Source: Nonomuraea aurantiaca (GTDB lineage: Bacteria; Actinomycetota; Actinomycetes; Streptosporangiales; Streptosporangiaceae). Taken from it: DNA of 64,000 bases. Numbering within the stretch: position 1 is the first letter of the stretch; the number at the start of each line of letters is the position of its first letter. Location: the NCBI RefSeq assembly GCF_020215705.1, contig NZ_JAIWNB010000024.1:1495-65494 (forward strand). The letters run 5' to 3'. The translations under genes and the position numbers were made by a program. Shown here piece by piece: positions 25,890-33,967 of this stretch. The notes under the pieces were generated by a model, which saw only the letters and a program-made list of their open reading frames with translations, searched no databases and had not been told where the DNA came from.

Positions 25890-26064
25890 ACGCGCCGAAG
25901 GCGGGGTGGACACGCGTCTCAGGAAGAGTGCTCGTCATACCGGGCCGATCTCCGTTGTTGTACGAATCGGACGTGGCGTGTGACCACGCGGCCCAGGGAT
26001 GGCCGGACAGGTAAGCCACCTGTCACCGCCATGCGACGGCTCATTAGTATTTGCGATCAAGCAA
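25550..26064. other. unassigned DNA downstream of the truncated response regulator
   Basis: Frames on both strands are open but none is convincing. The minus strand carries readings such as GGPIAYVSVDATSASGV and HPAFGAFTPRTYALW that look protein-like but are in different frames. This is consistent with a decayed insertion. A 7-bp inverted repeat (GACAGGT-aagcc-ACCTGTC) lies at about 26006-26024. Confidence 0.4.
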
Positions 26065-26415
26065 ATGAGTCAGGTCCATGGAGAAGTCTTGAACCACGAC
26101 GAAGCGCGCATCCACCACCTACCAGCGATCAGAGCACTGGGCGACGCTCTCACCGAGGACGCCGAAGGCATCTCTCCGGTGTCGTACCTGGACGAGGTCA
26201 GCGGATTCCCCCAGAACATGCGCATGGGACTGTGGTCCATGGGCGTGCTCGGTTTTCCCTTGACCAGCAAACACGATGAGATCGTCGGTTACGCGGAGCG
26301 CAGGGTCTCCAGCACGATCGAAGGCCTGCGCGACCACCGAGACCGGCTGTACTCGGCCGCCGGCAACATTCAGACCGCGGAGAAGAGGAACGAGGACAAT
26401 GTCCGACGGATTTAA
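26065..26415 (+). CDS. small helical protein, possibly type VII secretion-associated
   Basis: The 116-residue product is read from ATG 26065; the frame is open from 25999. It is mostly helical, with a central hydrophobic patch (GLWSMGVLGFPLTS) and a C-terminal amphipathic helix (VSSTIEGLRDHRDRLYSAAG). The size and pattern resemble ESX-associated partner proteins, with no clear WXG. It overlaps the next gene by 17 bp. The function is inferred only from context. Confidence 0.55.
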   Translation: MSQVHGEVLNHDEARIHHLPAIRALGDALTEDAEGISPVSYLDEVSGFPQNMRMGLWSMGVLGFPLTSKHDEIVGYAERRVSSTIEGLRDHRDRLYSAAGNIQTAEKRNEDNVRRI

Positions 26416-27100
26416 GATCCCCGTCTGGGGCGGCACCCCCGATCCGTTCCAGCCGGGGGACCATGGCGGCGATCTCAAGCCGATGCAGTACGCCACCCTC
26501 GGCCTGTACGCGTTCGCCGCCGTCATCCTCCCCACCTACGAGCGGGTGCTGCTCGGGTACGGGCTGTCAGTGCCGGCTGACCCTCAGGTGATGCACAGGG
26601 CCGCGGACGGCTGGAGCGCCGTCGGGAACGGCGTGTACGCCGCGGGCAGGACGGCGCAGGAGCAGCACGACAGCGTGTCCCTGGCCGCCTGGCAGTCGCC
26701 GGATCGGGAGCTCTACGGGCAGAACGTGGCCCAGTACGCCATGGCCTCGACCAGCGCGTCCGACTCCGCCCAAAGCCTTTCGTGGCTGATGAGGGTGATG
26801 GCCAACACGTGGACGGTGTACATCTACTATCACTTCGGTTCCGCGTCCCTGACGATGATGCACGCCGCCAAGTCCCTCCTCCTCGGGCCGGGAGGGGGGA
26901 TATGGGCCCAAGTGGAGGCGCAGGCGAGGGCGTACGACACCACGCAAAGGATCATCGCGATGCGAAACTTCGTCCTCCTCCACGTGCTGGGTCTTGTCGT
27001 GAAATGGGGGGCCGGCTGGATGACCGATCACGCCCTCACGGAGGGCCTCAAGCCGGAGTACGGGGCGGGAGGGCCGAAGGCCGGCACCGTAGAGGCCTGA
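26399..27100 (+). CDS. hypothetical protein, possibly type VII secretion-associated
   Basis: The 233-residue product starts at ATG 26399 inside the end of the preceding gene. It has a hydrophobic stretch (LYAFAAVILPTYERVLLGYG) and a middle helical region of WXG-like character (AADGWSAVGNGVYAAGRTA). A second hydrophobic region contains VLLHVLGLVVKWGAGWM. It may be membrane-associated. With the upstream small helical protein and the convergent YbaB-like gene, it resembles ESX accessory clusters of actinomycetes. I do not recognise the family. Confidence 0.55.
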   Translation: MSDGFKIPVWGGTPDPFQPGDHGGDLKPMQYATLGLYAFAAVILPTYERVLLGYGLSVPADPQVMHRAADGWSAVGNGVYAAGRTAQEQHDSVSLAAWQSPDRELYGQNVAQYAMASTSASDSAQSLSWLMRVMANTWTVYIYYHFGSASLTMMHAAKSLLLGPGGGIWAQVEAQARAYDTTQRIIAMRNFVLLHVLGLVVKWGAGWMTDHALTEGLKPEYGAGGPKAGTVEA

Positions 27101-27116
27101 CACCGGCGGCGGCGCC

Positions 27117-27557
27117 TCAGTAGCCGAGCTTCTTGCGCATGCGGTCCAGCTCGCCCATCGCGTCGCCCATCATCCGGTCGAAGGCATGCTGGGCCTCGGT
27201 CATCTTCGCCAGGGCGGGGTCCGGGTCGCCCAGGGCGGGGTCCAGTCCGCCGAACGAACCCGTCATGATCGTGGACAACTGCCGCTGCAGGTCGGCGTCG
27301 GCGGCATGGATGGCTGCGAGGATCTCCTCGGACATCTCCTGGACGCTCATCCGTTTCGCCCTCGGATCGATGTCGAGCCTGGTCACGCCGCCCCGCGCGG
27401 TGCATTGGACTGTGATGTGACCATCGGCGACCGTGGCCTGGCCGACGGCGGCCGCGACCTCCTTCTGCGCGGCGGCGAAGTCGGCCACGCGTCTCTCGGA
27501 ATCCCGCAGAAAGGCCTCGACGTTGATGTTCGCGAAATTTCCCAGCGGGTTGTCCAC
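27117..27557 (-). CDS. YbaB/EbfC-family DNA-binding protein
   Basis: The 146-residue product has the YbaB alpha-beta-alpha pattern: a long N-terminal helix (RDSERRVADFAAAQKEVAAA) and three strands (VADGHITVQCTARGGVTRLD). A C-terminal helix (EEILAAIHAADADLQRQL) is followed by a tail ending in LDRMRKKLGY. Divergent YbaB proteins of this size commonly sit beside ESX/WXG genes in actinomycetes, as here. GTG 27557 is chosen because GAGGAAG lies just upstream; the frame extends to 27617 without a site. Confidence 0.8.
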   Translation of the reverse strand: MDNPLGNFANINVEAFLRDSERRVADFAAAQKEVAAAVGQATVADGHITVQCTARGGVTRLDIDPRAKRMSVQEMSEEILAAIHAADADLQRQLSTIMTGSFGGLDPALGDPDPALAKMTEAQHAFDRMMGDAMGELDRMRKKLGY

Positions 27558-27776
27558 GTGTTCTTCCTCATATGTGCCGAAATATGTGCCGAACGTTCCG
27601 ATTGATCGTAATAGCACAGTCGGCCGACGGTGCCGCCGCGGGCCACGTCAGCGGCGGTTGGGGGAGCCCGGGCTGTTGAGCCGCAGCAGGGCGTCGGCCA
27701 GAGAGGAATCCACAGGCATGAGCAGGCGCGCTAGGGCGCTCAACCAGGGCAAACAGTTGTCGTCACCGAATCGTCG

Positions 27777-27953
27777 TCAAGATCGTCTCTCTACCGCCTT
27801 GGTGCGGTTGGGAGCGTCGATGCACATGGGGGTCGCCGCCTGGGCCGCAGGCCCAGTGATCTGCTGGGCGGAGGCCGCGGTCGGCTGGGCGAGGAGCCCG
27901 CTGATGGCGGTGGCGAGAACGGCTGCGGACAGCAGGCGGGGGAAAAGCAGCAT
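27777..27953 (-). CDS. 58-residue secreted peptide
   Basis: This small gene starts at ATG 27953-27951, 5 bases after a GGAGG site. It encodes a Sec signal peptide: Met-Leu-Leu, then a hydrophobic core (LLSAAVLATAISGLL) and a likely Ala-Ser-Ala cleavage site near residue 29. The mature part is about 29 residues with one Cys (TPMCIDAPNRTKAVERRS) and ends in TGA at 27777-27779. The strong ribosome-binding site and signal peptide argue for a real gene; its role is unknown. Confidence 0.6.
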   Translation of the reverse strand: MLLFPRLLSAAVLATAISGLLAQPTAASAQQITGPAAQAATPMCIDAPNRTKAVERRS

Positions 27954-28209
27954 GGTGTTCCTCCGGGAAGTGGATCAAACAAGAACACCATGTGGTCACT
28001 TATAGTAGTTTTGCAATTACTTTCGGTTGATATTCGCCTCACTCAAGAGATGGTGGAGTGACGCCGCCCCTGGATAGATGGCGGCTGGGAGCGCCGCTCG
28101 ATGGCTGCGACGGCCTGGTGGCCCTGGCGGTCGTCGTCGTGGCCGTCCCCGCGCCTGCCACGGCATCCGTCTCCCCGGCAGCACATGGACGAGTGCTGGC
28201 CGCACATGC

Positions 28210-28402
28210 AGCCCGAGCAGCCGATGTCGCGCCACGGGATGACCTTGAACTCGGGTGCCTGATGGCGGCCGGTCGTGAACACATACTCGCCCCGGCCCTC
28301 AGCTTGTCCTCTGCCCGCCTCTTTCGCTGGTTGCGGAGGATCTGAAGCGTCTGTTCGTCGAGGCGGACTATGCGCTTCCGGCCGCTCTTCGTCGTTCCCT
28401 CG
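28210..28402 (-). pseudogene. tyrosine integrase remnant (frameshifted)
   Basis: One minus-strand frame reads RKRIVRLDEQTLQILRNQRK then RRAEDKLRAG. The next frame continues EYVFTTGRHQAPEF. Together they match the region before the catalytic His/Arg box of phage-type integrases (R-x-V-x-L-D ... L-x-x-x-R-x-x-x-A-E-x-x-A-G ... Y-V-F-T). The frame change and the missing C-terminal Tyr box show that it is dead. A Cys-rich stretch (CSGCMCGQHSSMCC) follows and is unassigned. Confidence 0.55.
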
Positions 28403-28404
28403 GG

Positions 28405-28992
28405 TCACGGGCGGCGGATGCGGTAGCGCAGGTGCGTGACGTGCTGGGTGGGTTCCTCGACCTGTGGCGTGGTCAACCGGCGGACCGGGTCGAGTTCGAT
28501 GTGCTCGGCCGGCAGGTCGTCGAACAGCCGGCGTCCCTGTCCGAGAAGGACCGGTACGACGTGTAGTTCGAGCTCGTCGAGCTGCCCTGCCCGCAGCAGC
28601 GCCTGCGCCGCCCCGGCACCGTGCACCATCACCTCGCCGTCCCCGGCCGCCGCGCGGGCCTGTGCGGCGCACTCGCGGACGTCGGTGACGTAGCGGACGC
28701 TGCCCGGCGGCGGGTCGTCCGGGACGTCGTGGGTCAGGACGAAGATCGGGACGCCGTCGTGATGGTCGCCCTGCCAGCGGTCGGCGTGTTCGTAGGTGCG
28801 GCGGCCGGCGATGAGGGCGCGGGTGGCCAGCGCCTCGGCGTACACCTGTCCGCTGGGTCCCGGGGCGTTGCGCCGGTCGAGCCAGTTGAAAAGCCGGAAC
28901 CCGCCGATTCCCATCGGGGTGTCCGGGCTGTCCTGCGGCCCGGTGACGTAACCGTCCAGGGACATGGTCATGTACAGCCGGATGACTGCCAT
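28405..28992 (-). CDS. dihydrofolate reductase-family (RibD C-terminal-like) protein
   Basis: The 195-residue product has the DHFR/RibD fold signature: a start strand RLYMTMSLDGYVTGP, the NADPH-binding region LIAGRRTYEHADRW, DGVPIFVLTHDVP, then VHGAGAAQALLRAGQLDE and VVPVLLGQGRRLFDDL. These are stand-alone reductase-like proteins of unknown substrate. It lies 4 bp downstream of a paralogue at 28997-29599, a tandem duplication. Confidence 0.88.
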   Translation of the reverse strand: MAVIRLYMTMSLDGYVTGPQDSPDTPMGIGGFRLFNWLDRRNAPGPSGQVYAEALATRALIAGRRTYEHADRWQGDHHDGVPIFVLTHDVPDDPPPGSVRYVTDVRECAAQARAAAGDGEVMVHGAGAAQALLRAGQLDELELHVVPVLLGQGRRLFDDLPAEHIELDPVRRLTTPQVEEPTQHVTHLRYRIRRP

Positions 28993-28996
28993 CGCC

Positions 28997-29599
28997 TCAG
29001 CCCTTCGTTCTTACGCGGTAGCGCAGGTGCGTCACGCCCGGCCCGTCCGCGGCACGGAGCAGTTCGAGCTCGATGTGGTCGGACGGCATGTCCTCAAAAA
29101 GCGGTTCACCCTGTCCGATCAGGACCGGGATCAGGTGAATCTGCAGCTCGTCGAGGACGCCGGCGGCGAGGGCCAGCCGGGCGGTGCGGGCTCCGTGGAC
29201 CAGTACGTCCTTGTCGCCGGCCGCGTCCTTGGCCATGTTCATCGCGTCCGTTACGTCGCTCACATAGGTGACCCCGGGCCATTGCAGCTCGGGATCGGGC
29301 CGACGGCGGCTCAGGACGAAGATCGGCACGCCATCGTGGTGGTCGCCGCCCCAGCCCTCGGCGAGCTCGAACGTCCGCCGGCCGACGACGACCGCCCCGG
29401 TGGCCATGACCTCGTCCGTGACTTCACGGTTCGCGCCCGCCAGGTGGTCGAGGTCTCTCCTGTGACCGGCGTCGGCATCCGGCAGAAACCACTCATGCAG
29501 CCGATGCCCTTTGTCACCGAGCCCGTTGCCCGGCGCCACGTTCGGCCCGGCGATGAACCCGTCCACCGACATCGACATGTACAGCACGGTCTTACTCAC
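28997..29599 (-). CDS. dihydrofolate reductase-family (RibD C-terminal-like) protein
   Basis: This 200-residue paralogue of the downstream gene has matching blocks: VLYMSMSVDGFIAGPNVAPG, VVVGRRTFELAEGWGGDHHD, VHGARTARLALAAGVLDELQ and IPVLIGQGEPLFEDMPSDHI. The start is taken as GTG 29599, behind AAAGGACCGGAAAC; the frame extends to 29635. It sits first in a pair and downstream of the yceI-like gene on the same strand, so these three may share one transcript. Confidence 0.88.
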   Translation of the reverse strand: MSKTVLYMSMSVDGFIAGPNVAPGNGLGDKGHRLHEWFLPDADAGHRRDLDHLAGANREVTDEVMATGAVVVGRRTFELAEGWGGDHHDGVPIFVLSRRRPDPELQWPGVTYVSDVTDAMNMAKDAAGDKDVLVHGARTARLALAAGVLDELQIHLIPVLIGQGEPLFEDMPSDHIELELLRAADGPGVTHLRYRVRTKG

Positions 29600-29641
29600 G
29601 TTTCCGGTCCTTTCAGTACGTCCAACGGGGTGCAACGAGAG

Positions 29642-30199
29642 TCATCGCGGGTCCGATTCGGTGGTCGTGAACTCGATCTCGATGGCGATCTCGATGGTGT
29701 CGGCGACCACGACGTTGCCGGCGCCGAAGCCGAGCTGGATGTCGAGGCCGAACGCGGCGCGGCTGATGGTGGTGGTCGCCGAGAACCCGGTGCGCTCCGC
29801 GCCGGACGGGTCGTCGACGACGCCGAGGAACTCGGCCTCCAGCTCGACGGTCCTGGTGACACCGTGCAGGGTCAACTCGCCCACCAGGATGAAGGTCTCG
29901 CCGTCGAAGCCACGGACCTCGGTCGAGGTGAACTCGATCTGCGGGTACTTCTCCACGTCCAGGAAATCGGCCGACCGGATGTGCTGGTCGCGCTGTTCGT
30001 TGCCGGTGTGCACCGAGGCGGGGTCGATGAGGGCGGTCACCCGGCCGCCGCCCTCGCCGATGCTCAGCGCCGCCGAGGCGAGCGCGAACTCCCCTCTGAC
30101 CTTGCCGACGCCCATGTGGCGGACCTTGAACGAGATGTCGGAATGAACGGGATCGCCGACCCAGGCGCCGGCGGCGAGGGTGCTATCGACGGTGATCAT
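29642..30199 (-). CDS. YceI-family lipid-binding-like protein
   Basis: The 185-residue lipocalin-like protein matches YceI blocks: GAWVGDPVHSDISFKVRHMG, VRGEFALASAALSIGEGGGR, RDQHIRSADFLDVEKYPQIE and ELTLHGVTRTVELEAEFLG. It has no signal peptide, as is common for actinomycete YceI proteins. They bind isoprenoid-like ligands. It is divergent from the LuxR regulator at 30335, with a palindrome between them. Confidence 0.93.
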   Translation of the reverse strand: MITVDSTLAAGAWVGDPVHSDISFKVRHMGVGKVRGEFALASAALSIGEGGGRVTALIDPASVHTGNEQRDQHIRSADFLDVEKYPQIEFTSTEVRGFDGETFILVGELTLHGVTRTVELEAEFLGVVDDPSGAERTGFSATTTISRAAFGLDIQLGFGAGNVVVADTIEIAIEIEFTTTESDPR

Positions 30200-30286
30200 G
30201 GCGTAGGGCTCCCTTTATGCGGCCCGGCCTGCCCGGGCGGATGCCGATCTGTGTGACCAGCATGCGAGATCGTGGCGCCGAGTTGT

Positions 30287-30304
30287 ATCCCAGATTTCTG
30301 GGAT
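30287..30304. promoter_or_regulatory. 18-bp palindrome between yceI-like and luxR-type genes
   Basis: ATCCCAG (30287-30293) and CTGGGAT (30298-30304) form a perfect 7-bp inverted repeat around attt. It lies 31 bp before the GTG of the LuxR-type regulator and 88 bp before the yceI-like start. It is a candidate operator for the divergent pair, probably bound by the LuxR protein. Confidence 0.5.
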
Positions 30305-30334
30305 TAGGCCGTCGATCGCCATAGGCTCCCGATC

Positions 30335-31456
30335 GTGGTCAACGCATCGGCGGCGCATGCGCGCGTCCGCGACGAAATCGTCAGGCTGGTTCACCGAGGG
30401 CTGCCCGTGCCGGACTTCGCGCGTGCCGTCGGCGACGCCTTGGGCCGGGCCGTGCCCGCCGAAGGCAGCTGCCTGATGACGACCGACCCGGCGACCATGC
30501 TCCCGACCGCCGAGTTCGTGGAGAACGGCCTGCCCGCGGCAGAGCTGCTCCGGCTCGTGGAGATCGAGGTGCGTGAGCCGGACTTCAACACGTGGGTACA
30601 GCTCGCCCACGCCGGCCGCCCGGCCGGCAGCCTGAGCGAAGCCACCGCCGGTGACCTCGACCGTAGCCTGCGCCAGCGGGAGATCCGCCGCCCCGGGGGA
30701 TTCTCCGATGAGTTGCGGGTGGTGCTCGCCGGCAGCACGGGGACATGGGGGCAGCTGACCGTGTTCCGGGAGGCGAAGCGCCCGTACTTCTCCCTGGCCG
30801 AGGTGGAGTTCGTCTCGTCGGTCGCCCCCCTGATCACTGATGGACTACGGCGCGGCCTGTTGCTCGGTGACGCACAGGCGGGTGACGACGACGTCGGTCT
30901 GCTGATCCTCGACGCCGATGACGGCGTACGCATGTCCAACAGGGCAGCGGATGGCTGGCTGGACGAGCTGGGCACCGGTGACAGAGCGGGCGCTCGGCTG
31001 CCGCTGGTGATCTCCGCTGTCGCTCGCCAGGCCCGTTCCCTCTGCGGCCCGGCAACGAGTGCGGCACCTGCGCCGACCGATCTCCGGCCGGCCAAGGCCC
31101 GAGCGCGCACCCGGGCCGGCCGGTGGCTGATCGTCCGCGGCTCGCTGCTGAACGACGGCCCGGAACCGCAGGTCGCGGTGATGCTGGAAGTAGCTCGCCC
31201 CGCCGAGATGGCGCCTCTGATGGTCGACGCCTACGGCTTCACCGACAGCGAGCGCCGGGTCACCGAGCTGGTGGCCAAGGGCTTGTCCACCAAGCAGATC
31301 GCCGGCCGACTGCATGTGTCGTCGTACACCGTGCAGGACCACCTGAAGTCGATCTTCGCCAAGTCGGGCACCGGTTCACGCGGCGACCTGATCGCCCGGC
31401 TGTTCCTCGATCACTATGCCGCCCCCTTGACGTCGGGAGCCGCGGCGCACACGTGA
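30335..31456 (+). CDS. LuxR-family transcriptional regulator
   Basis: The 373-residue product has a C-terminal LuxR/GerE helix-turn-helix: FTDSERRVTELVAKGLSTKQ, IAGRLHVSSYTVQDHLKSIF, AKSGTGSRGDLIARLF. The N-terminal 250 residues look like a GAF/PAS-type sensor (for example LLILDADDGVRMSNRAADGW). No receiver domain is present. The start is GTG 30335. It is divergent from the yceI/DHFR-like genes, its likely targets. Confidence 0.9.
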   Translation: MVNASAAHARVRDEIVRLVHRGLPVPDFARAVGDALGRAVPAEGSCLMTTDPATMLPTAEFVENGLPAAELLRLVEIEVREPDFNTWVQLAHAGRPAGSLSEATAGDLDRSLRQREIRRPGGFSDELRVVLAGSTGTWGQLTVFREAKRPYFSLAEVEFVSSVAPLITDGLRRGLLLGDAQAGDDDVGLLILDADDGVRMSNRAADGWLDELGTGDRAGARLPLVISAVARQARSLCGPATSAAPAPTDLRPAKARARTRAGRWLIVRGSLLNDGPEPQVAVMLEVARPAEMAPLMVDAYGFTDSERRVTELVAKGLSTKQIAGRLHVSSYTVQDHLKSIFAKSGTGSRGDLIARLFLDHYAAPLTSGAAAHT

Positions 31457-31565
31457 GGCCTCTGAAGGAGGCCGCGGTCATCCGGCGTGCGGGCTCCTGC
31501 TGCGGGAGCGGGTGAAGCCATGGCGCTTCGCGGCTGGGCGGTGGCCGTGGTGGCCATCGCGATGG

Positions 31566-31790
31566 GTGAAGCCGCGGCAGCGCCACGAGCAGCGAGCGTG
31601 CCGATGGAGCCAGGCCGACCTGGCCGACCGGTGCCAAGTCTCCCGACAGGCCATCAACGCCATCGAGACCGAGCGGTACGACCCCAGCCTGCCCCTGGCG
31701 TTCACCATCGCCGACGTCTTCGACCTGACCATCGAGGAGATCTTCCTGCCCGACCGGGGGGACACGACGAACGACCCGGCCCGATCCTGA
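31566..31790 (+). CDS. XRE-family helix-turn-helix regulator
   Basis: The 74-residue product, read from GTG 31566, contains the compact HTH typical of this class: WSQADLADRCQVSRQAINAI, ETERYDPSLPLAFTIADVFD, LTIEEIFLPD. Proteins of this kind usually regulate an adjacent membrane protein gene, which is absent here. The N terminus before WSQADL is diverged from the usual I-R-x-L-R-x-x-R, so the start is uncertain; 31512 is the alternative. Confidence 0.75.
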   Translation: MKPRQRHEQRACRWSQADLADRCQVSRQAINAIETERYDPSLPLAFTIADVFDLTIEEIFLPDRGDTTNDPARS

Positions 31791-31872
31791 ACGCCTCAGG
31801 CCGGCTTCTCAGCGCGAGCGGCGGGGGCGGCCCATGCAGCCGATCTGCCGGGCGGCCGTTGCGGAGAAGCGC

Positions 31873-32301
31873 TCAGGCGTCCCGGAGCTGTATCAGCCCC
31901 GCGTCGGTCGGTCTGAACCCGCATGCGTCGAAGTAGAACCCCCGCAGGTGCGGCAGGAAGTCCACGTGCAGCCATTCGCAGCCGGCGTTCCTGGCGGCTG
32001 CCGTTGCCCGGCGGATGAGTTCGGTTCCGATCCCCAGGCGTTGATACTCCGGCCGTACCTTGGGGTCGAGGAGGAACGCATGGTCGGCTCCGTCCCATGC
32101 CAGGTTGGCGAAGCCGATCAGGGAGGAATCATCACGATGTGCGCTCACCCAGCCGAGGCTGTGCTCGCGGACACGGTTCCACCATCCCGGTTGCACCTGA
32201 CCGTCGTGAGAGGCGGTCAGTGCGGCCAGCTCCGCGTCCGTCAGATCTGCTCGCCAGCGATAACTGATGTCAGACTCCACCTGCGCGACGATCCCATGCA
32301 C
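31873..32301 (-). CDS. GNAT-family N-acetyltransferase
   Basis: The 142-residue product shows the GNAT core: LIGFANLAWDGADHAFLLDP (strands 3-4) and VRPEYQRLGIGTELIRRATA (acetyl-CoA loop R-x-x-G-I/L-G). The ending is CEWLHVDFLPHLRGFYFDAC with GFRPTDAGLIQL. The substrate is unknown. The N-terminal ~50 residues fit an aminoglycoside-like variant with a Trp-rich segment. The gene looks complete. Confidence 0.88.
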   Translation of the reverse strand: MHGIVAQVESDISYRWRADLTDAELAALTASHDGQVQPGWWNRVREHSLGWVSAHRDDSSLIGFANLAWDGADHAFLLDPKVRPEYQRLGIGTELIRRATAAARNAGCEWLHVDFLPHLRGFYFDACGFRPTDAGLIQLRDA

Positions 32302-32349
32302 ATGTGGGCGTAAGCCAGTGAATTTCGGTGACGGGCACGGTCGCCGAAC

Positions 32350-32430
32350 TTGATCAGGCTCTCCTCGTCGCTCCGCGAAGGCGACCAGATCGCGGTCGCC
32401 AAGCTCGACCGGCTCGGCCGCTCGCTGGGG
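32350..32430 (+). pseudogene. serine recombinase (resolvase) fragment
   Basis: A short frame reads SSLREGDQIAVAKLDRLGRS, the diagnostic stretch of the resolvase catalytic domain (L-x-x-G-D-x-x-x-V-x-K-L-D-R-L-G-R-S). The catalytic Ser N terminus and the DNA-binding end are absent, and the frame continues into unrelated sequence. This is mobile-element debris. Confidence 0.6.
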
Positions 32431-32515
32431 CTCGTTGCGCCACCCCGAGAAACGACGATAGCCGGTCGCGACCGTAACTCCTGTTCAGCCTTCTCCTCGG
32501 CAGCGGTCGTTCCGA

Positions 32516-33157
32516 TCACCTTCCAGTGGCGGGTGTGAGGCCCACGAGCTTGGTGAGAAAACGATCGACCTGCTCCTCCAGCGGCGGCCATGGCAGGTCG
32601 GGCTGATTGACCCGCATCGACACGGCCCCGTGAACCGCCGCCCTCAGGTCCAGTGAGACCACCGCGGCGTCGTCGGCCGGGGCGAGCCCGGCGTCGATAC
32701 ACCGCTGCACCGCGGCGGTGGTGCGCTCGGCCAGCTCCTGCTTGAACGACATGGCCGCCCGCTGGTTGAGCGTGCTCTCGTGCAGCACCTTGTACAGGCC
32801 GGGGTGTCGTTGGACCCACCTGCCCAGCAGCAGTACGCGGGCTCGCAGCTTCTCCGCCGGATCGGCGGCACCGGTCTCGGCCTGATCGACGGCCTCCAAG
32901 AGGTCGCGATGGAACTTCTCCAGGGCGGTCAGGACGAGCGCGTCCCGGTCGGCGAAGTGAATGTACACAGAGGTCGCCGCGACGCCGATCTCCCGCGCCA
33001 CCGCGCGCATGGACAGGGCCTGGTCGTCGCCGTGTTCGTCCAGCAGTCGCAGGGCGGCGCCGACGATGTCCTCGCGCAGCCGCTCACCCTGGCCGCGCGG
33101 GTTGCGGCCCCGCCTGCCACCAGAAGGGCCGGCCGGAGCGGAGGGGGTCGTGTCCAT
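32516..33157 (-). CDS. TetR-family transcriptional regulator
   Basis: The 213-residue product has an N-terminal TetR HTH (IVGAALRLLDEHGDDQALSM, RAVAREIGVAATSVYIHFAD) and a C-terminal ligand-binding helical domain of the WHG type (WVQRHPGLYKVLHESTL). It is divergent from the carboxymuconolactone-decarboxylase-like gene. A perfect 16-bp palindrome lies between them, so it most likely represses itself and that gene. Confidence 0.92.
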   Translation of the reverse strand: MDTTPSAPAGPSGGRRGRNPRGQGERLREDIVGAALRLLDEHGDDQALSMRAVAREIGVAATSVYIHFADRDALVLTALEKFHRDLLEAVDQAETGAADPAEKLRARVLLLGRWVQRHPGLYKVLHESTLNQRAAMSFKQELAERTTAAVQRCIDAGLAPADDAAVVSLDLRAAVHGAVSMRVNQPDLPWPPLEEQVDRFLTKLVGLTPATGR

Positions 33158-33193
33158 GGGGGCCTATTGTAGGCGGACATGCTTAGCGCTACA

Positions 33194-33209
33194 GTTGTAG
33201 CGCTACAAC
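33194..33209. promoter_or_regulatory. 16-bp perfect palindrome, probable TetR operator
   Basis: GTTGTAGCGCTACAAC is self-complementary over all 16 bases. A second partial copy (TAGCGCTACA) begins at 33184. It lies 37 bp upstream of the tetR start on one side and 23 bp upstream of the CMD-like start on the other. Confidence 0.75.
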
Positions 33210-33231
33210 CGTTCATATATGGAGGATGTCC

Positions 33232-33915
33232 ATGGACCACCAGGTGAAGGCACTGGACTCGGTGTTTGCCGAGATGAGCGCAGCCACCGACCGCCTGCTC
33301 TGGGACGAGAGCCCGGAGCTGACCTCGCGCGAGAAGGTCCTGCTGTGCCTCACGGCCGACGTCTGCCAGCAGACCCTCGGCCTGCCCTTCCACCAGCATG
33401 TGACGATGGCGGCAGACTGCGGCGTGTCGGCCGACGACCTGCGGGAATTGCTGCGCTTCGTCGCCTACGACAGCGGTTATCCCGCCGCCCTGGCGGCGCT
33501 CGCCCGCCTGACCGACCTGGAACGGGAGCACGCCCTGCCCGCCCCCACCGGCCAGGGCCACGAGGTGAACGCCAACGGCACGGGCAGCCCCATGCCCGAG
33601 CCGATGCGGCAGGCCGTGGCCGCCCTCGACGCACCGTTCGGCATCTACATGGACCTGCAGTCGCGGATGCGCGCCGGCATGCGGCTGCTGTCCGTCCGTG
33701 AGCGGGCGTTCATCACGATGACCGTCGACGTGCTCTTCCAGACCCTCCAGGAGAGCTTCCGCGCCCACCTGGGGCGCGCCCTCGCCGCCGGCGCCACCCC
33801 AGAGGAGGCCCGTGCCGTCGTGCGGTTCTCCGCGCAGTTCGGCATGACCAAGGCATGGCGCGCCATGCACGTGCTCGACGCCCTGCTCACCGAACTCGGC
33901 GCCGCCCGGGCCTGA
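33232..33915 (+). CDS. carboxymuconolactone decarboxylase (AhpD-like) family protein
   Basis: The 227-residue product contains two CMD-like helical repeats: LTADVCQQTLGLPFHQHVTM, ADDLRELLRFVAYDSGYPAA and MTVDVLFQTLQESFRAHLGR. The peroxidatic C-x-x-C of AhpD is not visible (DVCQQT has a single Cys). The ATG at 33232 is used: GGAGG at 33221-33225 sits 6 bases upstream, too close to ATG 33226. It is probably controlled by the divergent TetR protein. Confidence 0.82.
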   Translation: MDHQVKALDSVFAEMSAATDRLLWDESPELTSREKVLLCLTADVCQQTLGLPFHQHVTMAADCGVSADDLRELLRFVAYDSGYPAALAALARLTDLEREHALPAPTGQGHEVNANGTGSPMPEPMRQAVAALDAPFGIYMDLQSRMRAGMRLLSVRERAFITMTVDVLFQTLQESFRAHLGRALAAGATPEEARAVVRFSAQFGMTKAWRAMHVLDALLTELGAARA

Positions 33916-33967
33916 AGTGTTCGTAGCTCATGGGGAGGGCTGACGGCACCGTCTACCGGAACCGAGG

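Noticed and set aside
28043..28300. Cysteine-rich peptide (CSGCMCGQHSSMCC) as a ribosomal peptide precursor
   Set aside because: It lies in the tail of a frameshifted integrase remnant with no start codon, ribosome-binding site or modification genes.
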